Part shown: positions 1-10,529 of the stretch, piece after piece | How positions within the stretch are numbered: the first letter of the stretch is position 1 | Layout of the letters: each line of letters starts with the position of its first letter | Source: Dyella tabacisoli | GTDB taxonomy: Bacteria > Pseudomonadota > Gammaproteobacteria > Xanthomonadales > Rhodanobacteraceae | Reading direction: 5' to 3' | Assembly: GCF_003350925.1 (NCBI RefSeq) | Contig: NZ_KZ857177.1 | Location: 318,689 to 382,688, forward strand | DNA length: 64,000 bases | Notes under the pieces: model-generated | Told to the model about the DNA's origin: nothing | The model's input: only the letters and a program-made list of their open reading frames with translations | Databases searched by the model: none | Program-made: the position numbers and the translations under genes

Positions 1-55
1 GGCGGATCGCCAGGCGCTTGAAGAAACGCTGGCGCGGATCGCTGGTACCAGATGA
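1..55 (+). CDS. C-terminal tail of an upstream gene (partial)
   Basis: The frame beginning at base 2 is open to the window edge and ends at TGA 53-55. It gives the tail ADRQALEETLARIAGTR, which reads like a helical or coiled-coil C-terminus. The stop overlaps an ATG (ATGA, 52-55), a common sign of translational coupling to the next frame. The family cannot be recognised from 17 residues. It is called coding only because of its composition and this junction. Confidence 0.35.
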   Translation, partial: ADRQALEETLARIAGTR

Positions 56-204
56 CGAGTGAGATCGGCGCGATGGTTCATGATTTTATATTGGCCTATG
101 GGTTAGGCAAACGCATGGATTGCACGATGATGCTCTGTGCCGACAGGCAGACAGCGCGTGCACCGTCGCCCTGGTGGGCTGGGAACGGAGCCGATCATGA
201 ATGA
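52..204 (+). CDS. Possible 50-aa ORF bridging the upstream gene and the Avs-like gene
   Basis: An ATG at 52 overlaps the upstream stop. The frame runs 50 codons to TGA 202-204, which overlaps the first codons of the large nuclease/NTPase gene (start ATG 197). The predicted peptide starts MTSEIGAMVHDF, is rich in W/M/C and matches no family I know. What argues for it is the uninterrupted stop/start overlap chain. What argues against it is the short length and lack of a clear ribosome binding site. It may serve only as a coupling leader. Confidence 0.2.
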   Translation: MTSEIGAMVHDFILAYGLGKRMDCTMMLCADRQTARAPSPWWAGNGADHE

Positions 205-3200
205 CAACGATACGGGCACAGCGCCGATAGAAATCGACAAAGTTCGCGCATCCAAGGCGGGCCATGCCTTTCATGAAGCTTGGGCCGCGCGTACCGCTCT
301 TGAGCTCTTGCCGCCGTCGACCGACCTTACCGCGATCACGCTCGAGGGATTCGATGAACGAGACGAGCAGAGCTTGGGAACCGGTGCGGTCGAGATTGCC
401 GATCTCGTTCGGTACCACGGTGCCACCGATGTTGCTCAAGCGCATCGAGTCTCGGTCGTTCAGTTCAAGTACTCGATCGCAAGCGCCGACACGGCCGTTC
501 GAGCGGTGGACCTTGCATCCACGCTTGCCAAATTTGCCGTGACCGATGCCGAGCTTCGGGCGACGCATGGCGACGATCATGTTCTCGCCGTGGTGCGCTA
601 TGAGTTTGCGACGAACAGGCCCATCCACCAGAACCTTGGGAAGGCGATCACCGCGGTTATCGCGGGCACGCAAGAAGCCGGTGATGTAGCCCGTCAAGCC
701 GGCCAGATCGCAGAAGCGCTGAAAGACTATCCCCATCCCTTTTCTGATCTGCTGCGACGATTGGAATTGGTCGGCAGCAAGGGGAGCTTGACCGAGGCGG
801 AGCGAGCGATTTCAACCATCCTCGCCGCATGGAGCGAACCAGGGGATCCGGATGCGGAGAAACGCCTGCTCAAGTTGCGGAATCTCATCAGGATCAAGGC
901 CGGTCCTGGTAGCGAGACGGACAAACGCATTGATCGCGTAGCGGTTTTGGCTGAGCTGGAAGTGGAGCATGAGGACCGCCTATATCCCACGCCGGACGCG
1001 TTCCCCGAGGTTGAGGTCGTCATTCAGCGCGACGCGCTCGACGACCTTGCAATCCTCGCCCGTGAAGCGGGTCTTCCTCTCATCGTCCACGCCGCAGGAG
1101 GCATGGGTAAGACCGTTTTGATGCAAGGCCTCGCGGATCGATTGCAAGCCGATGGACCCGTGGTGCTCTTCGATGGCTTCGGCGCCGGTCGCTGGCGGGA
1201 TCCCGCCGACGGTCGGCACCTCCCGGAAAGGACACTTGTCCACCTTGCCAATCTCATGGCCGGGCAAGGACTGTGCGACATTCTGTTGCCTCTGGCGGAT
1301 GTCACGGGCTTGCTAAGGGCATTCCGCCGACGGCTCGCGCAATCGGTGGAAACGGCTCGGCGAACTCGCGGCGATGCCTGTGTTTCACTGGTGCTCGATG
1401 CGATCGATCACGCCGGGCTTGCCGCGCGGGAAACGGTGACATCATCGTTCGCACACCTGCTCATGCGCAGCCTAAGCGTTGATCCCATCGATGGCGTTCG
1501 TGTCGTTGCATCGTGCCGGACTGAACGGCTCGCGCTGGCGACCGGCAATGCCTCACACCGTCTTTTTACTGTTCCACTGTTCACTGACGCGGAAGTACGT
1601 TCCCTCGTTGAACGACGCGTGCCGGATGCATCGGCCGACGAGATCGCCGCGCTGCTGACGCGGTCCGGTCGCAATCCGCGCTGTCTCGACAACCTGATTG
1701 CGACCGGACGGCCGTTTGATCCCGTGTCTTTCCCGGACGCCCCGGAAGAGCCGCACGATCTGCTCGACGCGTTGCTTCGCAAGCGTCTTGCCGACGCGCG
1801 CGAAACGGCACGCGCGCGTGGTGCTAGCGATGCGGACATTGACCTCCTGCTCACGGGCATCGCCTTGCTGGCGCCGCCCGTTCCCATTCAAGAGCTTGCT
1901 GCGGCTCACGGCTTGATCGCGGAGCAGGTGGAGAGCTTCGCGGCTGACCTCGCTCCCTTGCTTGAGCGAACGCCACACGGCCTGATGTTCCGCGATGAAC
2001 CGACCGAGACCCTGATCCGATCGAGCTACGGCGCGAGTCAGGCCGGTCGAGATCGCGTTATCGCCGCGCTCCAAGAACGTCAGCTCACCTCAAACTATGC
2101 CGCCAGGGCACTGCCCGCGTTGCTTACCTCGCTACGCGATGCCGACCAACTCATCCAACTGGCCTACGACCTGCGCGTTCCCCGGGGCGCTTCACAGGTA
2201 AGCACACGCGACATCCGGCTATCGCGGATCACGGCCGCGATAGCCCAGGTGGGCGAGCTGAACCGGCGCGACGATCTTCTGCGCCTACTGCTGGAAGCGT
2301 CGCTCGTTGCAGCGGGTCATGAGCGATCCGATCGCTTCCTATACGAGCATCCTGATCTCGCCGCTGTGGCTGGGGATCCCGAAGTCTTGCGACGGCTTTC
2401 CGCAACCACGGTCGGCTGGCCTGGGGGAAAACACGCCGCGCTAGCACTGGCCAACGCATTCGCAGGCGACCGAGATGAGGCCCGTCGTCACGCTCGGCGC
2501 TCAATCGATTGGCACAATTGGGCTGCGCATTCCAAACGCAGCGCGCGCTTTAGCGAATCGAGCACCTCAAGGCAGTGGGACGATATTGGCTTCGCCTATG
2601 TCGAGATGCTGGCGGGCAATGACGTGCGCGTTGCCGAGTTCTTCGCCCGTCGAGACGACGCTGTGGCCTTCGCCAAGTTTCAGGACTTGTTCGAGCTTCT
2701 GGATCGACACCAGCGTTCGGCCCATCCGCCCCAGACGCGCATCGCAACGCGGCTGTTGCGCTGCCGACTGCCATCTCGCGCACTCTACGCCGCCGCGCTT
2801 CCCTTTGTCGGCCGTGATCCCGCCTACGCCAGAGGACTTGTTGCGGCACTTGCGGCGGCATCTTCTGCGAATGGCAAAAGGGAGGGCTTGGCGATGGCCA
2901 GCGTGCTGGCATCGGCACGGGCGATAGAGCTCGGCATGGAGAGCGAGGCAGCCAGCATCCTCGCGGGAGCGGCACTTACACCGCCTAGCGTGTATGACTA
3001 TTCCAGTCAGTATTCGAGCGACCGCGCGATTCACGTGACTGTCCTGGCTGCTGGCGCTCGCGCCGCCTTGAGCCGGAAGCGCGCCACCTTGATGGACATG
3101 GTGCCGGCGGAATTCATCGGGTTGGTGCCTGCTAGCGCGCGATCGCGGGGCGCAGCGACGTTCAGTCGGGTGCTTACCCAGAAGCTGGCGGCTCCGACGT

Positions 3201-6200
3201 ACGATGGAACTCGGCGCCGACGCAAGAGGCGCGGTGACATCGACGAGGAAAAGCGATCGGACTACGCGCGTGCGCTCAGCGGCCGGATCCTGCCGATGCT
3301 GAACTATGCGCAGGATGTCGCCGACATCATTCGTCCGCCGAGTGGAACGACACGGGACGAGATGGTGGCGGCCGCCTTTGACCGACTGGTCCGTGATGTC
3401 GAGCAGTCATCCAACTATCCGTATCGGGATGAGAAGGCTTATCTCGCGCGAACCGGATTTCGAGTGATGTTCGACCTTGCCGACGCGCTAGGTGCGCTCA
3501 ACGCCGCACTTGCGAAGCGTATGGTCGAGTGGGCAGCGAGTGCACCGGGCCTGTTCACGCCGGAACTGACCCATGTGGTAACTCGACTATCGCGCCTCCC
3601 CCCGTGCCATGATGCTGCGCTCCTCCTCGCTGGCCAGATCGAGCGCAAGATCCAACTCGACACCGATGTCGGATCCCGCATTTCATCCTACGGCAATCTC
3701 GCTCGCGCAGCCTGGCGAGTGAGCACCGAGGAGGCGGCGGCCTATTTTCGTCGTGCGCTCGATCTTGCCGAGGCCATTGGATCGGATGACTTCGATCGTA
3801 CCAATCACTTGCTGGAGCTGACCGGCCACTATTCGGGGCCCGAACTGTCGCCGGCGGCGGCGCACACTCTGGCACGTATCCTCGAACTGAATCAGAACGA
3901 GGACGGCAAATTCCCCTGGACGGAATACGCGGAATCGATGGTGCCGATGGCTGGTCGGGCGACATTGGCGACGCTGGCACGGTTGGACGATCGCGACGCT
4001 GCGCGGCTCGGACTGTCGCTCGGTCCCGCGTTAACGGTTCTCGTTCGTGATGCGAAGCTTTCTGTTGAAGCGGCCGTCGCTCTGTTTGGATTGGCTGCTC
4101 CAATCGAAACGTGGACGTGGCGGATCGCGGATTTCGCGTCGGAGGTCATAGACCGGCTACCTCAACAGCGACGGGAATGGCTCTTCGATCTCCTTCTGGT
4201 CGAGATGGATCGCGAGGATCAACTGTCGCCTGGACGGGAGACCATCGAAAGGCTCCATGACCTCGTTGAGCGCAGCCTGCCTGTCGCTTCTCCTGCTCGA
4301 ACACGCATCGCGGGCCTGCTCGCTCGCCTTGGACCCACATCCGAATCGCGGACGGTCCTGTTGCCGTCCACCGTGCCGGAGCCACCTCCCGTCTTCCCGG
4401 TGGACCTCACGGACTCAGACAACATCGACCGTCAGATACTCGACCAGGAGATTGACCAGTCGGGGCGGCGCTGGCCCGTTCGGACACTGATAGATTTGGC
4501 CAAGCAAGCCAACTCTCCGGCCGAGCGCCTTGGGTTCGTTCGTGCTGTCGTGGAAGCAACGGCTGCCACGCTTGCCGACAAGATCCACGCCCTAGACGAC
4601 TACTTGGAGGCGTGGGGTAAGTCGTCGGCGGCGATGCGTGATGCGCTGCCTGCCTTGGGACTGCGCCTGGCGACCAAGCATGCCGCCGAGCTCGCCAGTT
4701 CAAGCACCGACGCGTGGGGCGGCTGGCGGGGGCTGGAGCAGCATTTTCATGCCGATCGCGCCACCCTTGTCGAGCACGTAGTCGCCGCGCTCCGGAGCAC
4801 GGCGGATAACCTTGGTGGTAACGCCTGGCTCGCCCTTGCCGCGCGACTGGCGCCTGACGTCAGTGCCAGCGCCATGGCGGAAGGCCTCGAACGGTTTCTG
4901 GCCAATACTGGTGAGAAGCTGCCGCCCGAAGTTGGGGATGGACCGTGGGACGCGCGTTTTGCCGTTCCCGTTGACGAGGCGACATTCGTCGCCGGACTCG
5001 TGTGGGCGAGGCTTGGCCATCCCATCGCTGCCATGCGCTGGCGCGCAGCCCATGCGGTGAGGCGCCTGGTGGTGGCGGGGCGCTCCGATGTGGTTGAACG
5101 ACTGATGGCGCGCTTTGGGTCTGCGCCGAGCGTGCCGTTCGGCGATGCGAAGCTGCCTTTCTATGCCATGCATGCGGAGCTCTGGCTGTTGATTGCGCTC
5201 GCTCGCGTCGCGAAAGACGCGGCTCCCGCATTGGCCTCGCATCGCGCCTTCTTCGAGCGAATTGCCTTTTCTGCTGAGTTTCCGCACGTCGTCATGCGTG
5301 CGTTCGCGATAGACATACTGCGCGAGCTTGCGCATGCACTGGCACCCGAGGAGCGCGAAGCACTTATCGCCAAGCTCGACGCGGCCAATCAGTCGCCCTT
5401 CCCAGCGACCCCTCGCGCCGATTATCGCGAGCTCCGGTATGCCCCCAGGCCAGATGCCTCGCCGCAACCTGAGGATGGCTTCCATCTCGACTACGACTTC
5501 AACAAATATCAGGTCGAGCGTTTGTGCCGCGTCTTCGCTTGTCCAGGGTGGGAGGTGGAAGATCGCATCAGCGCATGGGTGCGACAGTGGGACACCACCG
5601 TTCGCGGCATGCACGATTGCCCACGTAGCGGGAGCCATGACGCCTCTTGGTCGTCGGGCTATGTTCCGAACCGAGATCGATACGGGGGATACCTCGGATG
5701 GCACGCGCTCATGCTGGTGGCGGGTGAGTTGCTCGCGACACGAGCGGTGGTCGGCGAGGATTGGGACGGTGATGCTTGGGCCGCGTTTCTGATGGAATAC
5801 ACCCTGTCAAGAAACGACGGTCTCTGGCTGGCCGATCTCACCGATCCCTTTCCGCTCGACCTCACCCCGGAGGCGGACATGCCTATGCCGGAGAGCGGTG
5901 AGCGCAACGCCGTCCGCGAAGACAGTAAGCTGCTCGCGCCGTTGCTCGGCGTGCTGGACGGCAAGGTGGCGGCGGATTGGCTTCCGGTCGCAGGACGTTG
6001 GTCGATCGGGCGAGACACCACGGTCACGCTGCAAAGCGTGCTGGCGAACGCTGGCGATGCGCGAGCGGCGGTCATGGCCGTGCTGTCAGCGGAAGCCTTC
6101 TTTCGATGGTTGCCTGACGATGAAGATGAGATCGCTCGTCAGTTCGGCGATGGCGGTCACACGGTTCAGCCGTGGGTCGCGAAGACACCGAACACCGAGC

Positions 6201-6775
6201 GCCAACTCGATCGGTATGATCCTTATGGCGGCGCCACCGCACTCGATCGGCCTTTCCCAGCGGATTGGACGCGAGACCTGTTGGGGACGGTCGCGGATGA
6301 TGAGGTGGTCCGCCGCTGGTCAGTCGACGGCAGAACCGCCTATCGTGCCGAAGCCTGGGGTGCGGAGGGCGGTCGGGGTGAGTACGCGTGGAGCGAGACG
6401 GGATACCGTTTGCTCGTCAGTCCTGGCACATTGCTTGCCCTGCTCAAGGTTTCCGAGCGTCGTCTTGTCGTTGCATTGACGCTCCAGAAATACCATCGAG
6501 GGAAGTCGAGCGGACGTGCCGGGGACACCAGCGGCTTTACCCATCGGTCGCTGGTAATCGTCATCGACGAACGCGGCCAGATTTGGTCGCCACGAGGCCT
6601 CTCTCGACAAGCTAAGGAAGCGCTTGCGACGCTCGATCCCGATCGGCGGCGCGATTTCTATCCGCGGTTCCGCGCGATCGCTGGCCTGCCCGATGAATGG
6701 CTAGCTCGGCGCAACGATCCACCGATGAGCGAAGAGCAGTATCGAATCATCATCGAACGTCTATCGTCTGACTAA
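197..6775 (+). CDS. Giant Avs-like STAND NTPase with N-terminal Cap4-type nuclease-like domain
   Basis: This is a 2,192-residue protein. The ATG at 197 is preferred over an in-frame upstream codon at 137 because GGAG lies about 6 bases before it. Residues 20-95 look like a Cap4/DUF4297-type PD-(D/E)xK nuclease: an AGHAFHEAWA helix, E50, an EIAD stretch with E67/D69, then the QFK signature (Q89, K91). Residues 299-307 hold a P-loop (AAGGMGKTV, K305) and residues 398-404 a Walker B-like LVLDAID (D401, D404). The remaining roughly 1,700 residues are mostly helix-like and could form a sensor. Known antiviral STAND proteins (Avs) combine a nuclease, an NTPase and a long TPR-like sensor that binds phage terminase or portal proteins. 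Assignment to that group is inferred from architecture. A different P-loop/nuclease defence protein is possible. It is followed by a terminator, so it may be the last gene of its unit. Confidence 0.65.
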   Translation: MNDNDTGTAPIEIDKVRASKAGHAFHEAWAARTALELLPPSTDLTAITLEGFDERDEQSLGTGAVEIADLVRYHGATDVAQAHRVSVVQFKYSIASADTAVRAVDLASTLAKFAVTDAELRATHGDDHVLAVVRYEFATNRPIHQNLGKAITAVIAGTQEAGDVARQAGQIAEALKDYPHPFSDLLRRLELVGSKGSLTEAERAISTILAAWSEPGDPDAEKRLLKLRNLIRIKAGPGSETDKRIDRVAVLAELEVEHEDRLYPTPDAFPEVEVVIQRDALDDLAILAREAGLPLIVHAAGGMGKTVLMQGLADRLQADGPVVLFDGFGAGRWRDPADGRHLPERTLVHLANLMAGQGLCDILLPLADVTGLLRAFRRRLAQSVETARRTRGDACVSLVLDAIDHAGLAARETVTSSFAHLLMRSLSVDPIDGVRVVASCRTERLALATGNASHRLFTVPLFTDAEVRSLVERRVPDASADEIAALLTRSGRNPRCLDNLIATGRPFDPVSFPDAPEEPHDLLDALLRKRLADARETARARGASDADIDLLLTGIALLAPPVPIQELAAAHGLIAEQVESFAADLAPLLERTPHGLMFRDEPTETLIRSSYGASQAGRDRVIAALQERQLTSNYAARALPALLTSLRDADQLIQLAYDLRVPRGASQVSTRDIRLSRITAAIAQVGELNRRDDLLRLLLEASLVAAGHERSDRFLYEHPDLAAVAGDPEVLRRLSATTVGWPGGKHAALALANAFAGDRDEARRHARRSIDWHNWAAHSKRSARFSESSTSRQWDDIGFAYVEMLAGNDVRVAEFFARRDDAVAFAKFQDLFELLDRHQRSAHPPQTRIATRLLRCRLPSRALYAAALPFVGRDPAYARGLVAALAAASSANGKREGLAMASVLASARAIELGMESEAASILAGAALTPPSVYDYSSQYSSDRAIHVTVLAAGARAALSRKRATLMDMVPAEFIGLVPASARSRGAATFSRVLTQKLAAPTYDGTRRRRKRRGDIDEEKRSDYARALSGRILPMLNYAQDVADIIRPPSGTTRDEMVAAAFDRLVRDVEQSSNYPYRDEKAYLARTGFRVMFDLADALGALNAALAKRMVEWAASAPGLFTPELTHVVTRLSRLPPCHDAALLLAGQIERKIQLDTDVGSRISSYGNLARAAWRVSTEEAAAYFRRALDLAEAIGSDDFDRTNHLLELTGHYSGPELSPAAAHTLARILELNQNEDGKFPWTEYAESMVPMAGRATLATLARLDDRDAARLGLSLGPALTVLVRDAKLSVEAAVALFGLAAPIETWTWRIADFASEVIDRLPQQRREWLFDLLLVEMDREDQLSPGRETIERLHDLVERSLPVASPARTRIAGLLARLGPTSESRTVLLPSTVPEPPPVFPVDLTDSDNIDRQILDQEIDQSGRRWPVRTLIDLAKQANSPAERLGFVRAVVEATAATLADKIHALDDYLEAWGKSSAAMRDALPALGLRLATKHAAELASSSTDAWGGWRGLEQHFHADRATLVEHVVAALRSTADNLGGNAWLALAARLAPDVSASAMAEGLERFLANTGEKLPPEVGDGPWDARFAVPVDEATFVAGLVWARLGHPIAAMRWRAAHAVRRLVVAGRSDVVERLMARFGSAPSVPFGDAKLPFYAMHAELWLLIALARVAKDAAPALASHRAFFERIAFSAEFPHVVMRAFAIDILRELAHALAPEEREALIAKLDAANQSPFPATPRADYRELRYAPRPDASPQPEDGFHLDYDFNKYQVERLCRVFACPGWEVEDRISAWVRQWDTTVRGMHDCPRSGSHDASWSSGYVPNRDRYGGYLGWHALMLVAGELLATRAVVGEDWDGDAWAAFLMEYTLSRNDGLWLADLTDPFPLDLTPEADMPMPESGERNAVREDSKLLAPLLGVLDGKVAADWLPVAGRWSIGRDTTVTLQSVLANAGDARAAVMAVLSAEAFFRWLPDDEDEIARQFGDGGHTVQPWVAKTPNTERQLDRYDPYGGATALDRPFPADWTRDLLGTVADDEVVRRWSVDGRTAYRAEAWGAEGGRGEYAWSETGYRLLVSPGTLLALLKVSERRLVVALTLQKYHRGKSSGRAGDTSGFTHRSLVIVIDERGQIWSPRGLSRQAKEALATLDPDRRRDFYPRFRAIAGLPDEWLARRNDPPMSEEQYRIIIERLSSD

Positions 6776-6801
6776 GAGGGCGGTGTCACCCCTCACGCGA
6801 G

Positions 6802-6826
6802 CCCGCCCGAACAGGGCGGGATTTTC
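6802..6826 (+). terminator. Rho-independent-type terminator after the Avs-like gene
   Basis: A perfect 7-bp stem CCCGCCC/GGGCGGG with a 5-base loop starts 26 bases after the stop and is followed by ATTTTCG. The T-run is short but the stem is strong, and it is well placed to end the defence transcript. Confidence 0.65.
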
Positions 6827-6934
6827 GTAGGTGGACATCCGGTTTTGAAATGCCGCCGCGCGGGGGGCTTGCGCGCGTCGAGGGGACGCGCGTCTGGGCG
6901 CGGCACGCCGATCGGTCGCCGCTGGCGCGGGTGA

Positions 6935-7159
6935 GGTGTCAATGGCGCCCCACCGCCATGGGCGGCGGGGTGGGCACGCCCCGACCTGCCGCAGCCGGTT
7001 GTGTCAAAGCATGCCGTCCTCGACCGCTACGCCATGTTGCACACGCAGACCTACGGCGAGGCAGTCGATGCGACAACACTGATTCCGCACATGCTGGAAG
7101 CATTCATGGCAGGCGATCGGGGTTCAGACGGGGGGGAGGGCTGTTGCGACGGAAAATAG
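6935..7159 (+). pseudogene. Possible 3' remnant of a degraded gene in the 6776-7227 gap
   Basis: One frame is open from after a TGA at 6932 to TAG 7157-7159. It gives about 74 residues with protein-like composition, including VLDRYAMLHTQTYGEAVD and TTLIPHMLEAF. There is no convincing start codon or ribosome binding site, so this looks like the tail of a gene whose 5' part is lost. The competing longer frame 6850-7167 is Arg/Gly-rich and looks non-coding. Apart from the terminator, nothing else was seen in this 450-base gap. Confidence 0.3.
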
Positions 7160-7227
7160 GAAAGTAAAGGCGGGTATCTAAAAAGTTACAATTGCTCCTG
7201 TGAATCCGCCAAAAATATGGAGGGCAT

Positions 7228-8957
7228 GTGCTTCAAATCGCGACAGGAAAGCTCTTTTCGAACGCAGTGGGGAGAGAAAACCGCTTGCGAGGCATGCTCT
7301 ACACAAACGCGATTTTTGCGCGAGAGGAATCGATAGACACTGCTGCTGGGTGTCTTTTGCCGTCATCAAGTTATTCGATTCGTCCTCACGTTCTGATATA
7401 CGAATTCCTTGAACGAATGGAGGGTGAGGGGGAAGCGGCTGGCGTGCTGGTTTCATCGACCGTCGATCCCTACCTTCAGGATTTTTCGGTAGTTGTTTCA
7501 TTTGCGTTGAACTGCACGTGCACGCCAGACGTTGATTTGGCACGGCGGCTAACAAGCGGCGGACGTGGGCTGGCCACGAGGGTCGCTCCGAAGGAACTTG
7601 TTCGCCGGTTCTTCGACCAGGAATATTGGTGCCGACCGGAGGACAATGCGTTCCTCAGCGACTTTACCAACAGGCTGATCGGATTGCCGCGAAGCACCTT
7701 TCTTGGTGTGATGCGGGCGCTTCGTACCTATGTCAATGGGATGCACCGCATCGCAGATGATCTGGAGCTTGCATACACGCTACTGGTGGCTTCCGTGGAG
7801 TCGCTTGCTCAGGACTTTGACGGTCATGAAAGTGACTGGGACTCGTTTGATGAGCGAAAGCGCAAAGCAGTGGATGAGGCATTGTCTGCGGCTGACGAAG
7901 TCACGGCCCAGCGCGTCAGAGAAGCGCTTTTAAGCGTTGAGCATGTCGCCTTGGGCCGTCGTTTCCGGGAGTTCGCGATTGCACATACGACGCCCGCCTA
8001 TTTCCGTGAGTCGTCCGGGGGAGATGGACTTCGGCTGGCTAGATCTGATCTGGCGGAAGTTCTCGGCTTGGCTTATCAATCACGGTCAAAGTACGTGCAT
8101 CAACTCCGGCGACTGCCGGACATGGTGACCATGGGGCACGGTTACGCGGAAACCGCACTAGATGGACGCTCAACGCATCTAACTTTGCAGGGCTTGGCTC
8201 GCTTGATGCGCAGCATCATTATTGAATTTGTGATGAGGCAAGCGCCAGTCGACCGTGAACCATACGACTATCATCTGGAACGAAGCGGCATTATGCAGAT
8301 GCAGTTGGCTCCTCAGTACTGGGTCGGGCGTGCAGAGGGGGATATTACAAAGGCTGGCAGGGACAAGCTGGAGGGATTTCTTCAACAACTAGCGTCTTGT
8401 CTCCTCAAACAGCCTGGCGCGGTCATCACTGATATGCGCGAAGTGCTGACAAAGGTTGCTGAGCTCGCAGCCACTATAAAGAAGCCTCTTAGGCTGCCGT
8501 ATTTGGCTTTACATTTCTTGTTCAATTGGCATGTGTCAGAAAATGACTCTGCTGCGACATCTCCCGCTCTCAAGGCATTGATCGAAAGTGAACTCGGTGA
8601 ACCCGGTTCTGAATCGCTGATTGCCCACAATTTGTCTGGCCAAACGATTGACTGGCCTTGGAGGTACATCGGCGGACCGTGGATGGCTATCTACGGCGTC
8701 GAGCGGCCGCGAGCGGCTTGCGATTCCCGAGAGTTTTCGAGACAGGAATCATCCTTGATCTGGCTGAAAGGTACCGCCTGGTTGGTGACATGGATGCTTG
8801 TAGGGCGATGGTGGCGCTGGCGGTCGAAAACCATCCTGGACATGCGGGCCTGTTGGCGTTCGAGAGAGATTTTCAAGACGTGAGCCCGATCCGCTGGGGC
8901 CATGTCATGCTCCCGACGTCTAAGGAGCCTATGAACGAACCATCGGCATCGGTGTGA
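7228..8957 (+). pseudogene. HEPN-motif protein gene, apparently interrupted by a frameshift
   Basis: The main frame starts at GTG 7228, with GGAGGG 3 bases upstream; ATG 7294 is an alternative. It runs to 8883. From about 8690 its sequence becomes W/R-rich and implausible, while the frame open from 8658 to 8957 continues as sensible protein (FETGIILDLAERY, VGDMDACRAMVALAVEN, like a TPR-type tail). A single-base indel near 8690-8705 would join them into a protein of about 575 residues. The motif RSKYVH (R286 to H291) matches the R-x4-6-H signature of HEPN ribonuclease-like domains, and helices around residues 180-300 fit. HEPN proteins are common in abortive-infection and toxin systems, and the neighbouring Avs-like gene agrees with a defence island. 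The frameshift could be real decay, a sequencing error or recoding. Base composition is more AT-rich than the flanking core genes. Confidence 0.55.
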
Positions 8958-9065
8958 CAAGGATTTCCTGTTTTCGGTATCCTTCGAGATGGTTGACAAT
9001 ACGGTTGCTAGAGTCGTCGCTCTGCAAATTGCCCCATCTCCCGCGTCGGCAAAAAGCCCGCGCGC

Positions 9066-9682
<617 letters not shown>

Positions 9683-9683
9683 G

Positions 9684-10529
9684 TCACATCGATGCAAGCA
9701 CCGATGCGCATGGTTGCTCGATCTTCAAGCTGAGTAGGGCATCGGCACGGGTCTGGCCCATGTTGAGCGCTGCGATGGGCTTGCCCTGTCGGGCAGCGGC
9801 GAGCACAAACCGATAGCCGGAATAAACCATCAGCGATGAGCCGACCACCAGCATGGCGTCCGCGCTTTGCACGGCCTGCATGGCTGTTTCGACACGCTCA
9901 CGCGGCACGTTCTCGCCGAAGAACACCACATCGGGTTTCAACAGGCCATCGCAGTAAGGGCAGGGCGGTACCTGGAAGCTGGAGAAATCCAGCTCATCGA
10001 GATCGGCGTCGCCATCGGGCGCATCGTTAGCTTCGAGCCTTGCCCAGTCGGGATTCAGACGCGTCAATTCGGCCTGAAAAGCTTCACGGGGCAGGCGAGT
10101 TTCGCAACTCATGCAACGCACGCGATCCAGGCGGCCATGTAAATCGATGACGTTGTTGCTGCCTGCGGCTTGATGCAGGCGGTCAACATTCTGTGTCACC
10201 AGACATGGCAGAGTGCCGGCCGCCTCGAGTTTGGCCAGGGCATGATGGCTTGTGTTGGGGCGTGCGCGTCCAAACCGGCGCCAGCCAACCAGGCTGCGTG
10301 CCCAGTAACGCTGGCGGGTTTGCTGCTCGCCCATAAAGGCTTGGTAAGTCACCGGCTGCGGTCGTTTCCAGCCGCCTTGGCTATCGCGATAATCGGGGAT
10401 GCCGGAGTCGGTGCTGCAGCCGGCGCCGGTCAGCACGAAGAGCCGGGTATGGCTCTGAATGAAATCACGCAGTCGCTGCCGATCTCGTTCGAGGCCACTG
10501 TCCAAAAGGGATGGCAGGTGGAGATTCAT
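9684..10529 (-). CDS. Sir2-family NAD-dependent protein deacylase
   Basis: This 281-residue sirtuin removes acyl groups from lysines using NAD+. Visible signatures are GAGCST (35-40) in the Rossmann fold, TQNVDRLH (112-119), the catalytic HG (H131), and a zinc ribbon made of CMSC (139-142) and a later CPYC pair. The GSSLMVYSG segment near the C-terminus contacts the cofactor in this family. Its ATG overlaps the stop of the upstream HAD phosphatase gene (ATGA at 10526-10529), so the two are probably co-translated. CobB/SrtN-like function is likely, but the exact acyl preference cannot be read from sequence. Confidence 0.9.
   Translation of the reverse strand: MNLHLPSLLDSGLERDRQRLRDFIQSHTRLFVLTGAGCSTDSGIPDYRDSQGGWKRPQPVTYQAFMGEQQTRQRYWARSLVGWRRFGRARPNTSHHALAKLEAAGTLPCLVTQNVDRLHQAAGSNNVIDLHGRLDRVRCMSCETRLPREAFQAELTRLNPDWARLEANDAPDGDADLDELDFSSFQVPPCPYCDGLLKPDVVFFGENVPRERVETAMQAVQSADAMLVVGSSLMVYSGYRFVLAAARQGKPIAALNMGQTRADALLSLKIEQPCASVLASM

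Noticed and set aside
4700-5704. Long minus-strand frame inside the Avs-like gene
   Set aside because: High-GC antisense shadow: Arg/His/Pro-rich, no motif, and fully covered by the confident plus-strand gene.
6850-7167. 105-codon plus-strand frame after the Avs-like gene
   Set aside because: Arg/Gly/Ala-rich with no ribosome binding site. Another frame in the same region has more protein-like sequence and is reported as a possible remnant.
8960-8985. AAGGAT/ATCCTT inverted repeat after the HEPN gene
   Set aside because: Short stem, large loop and no T-run.
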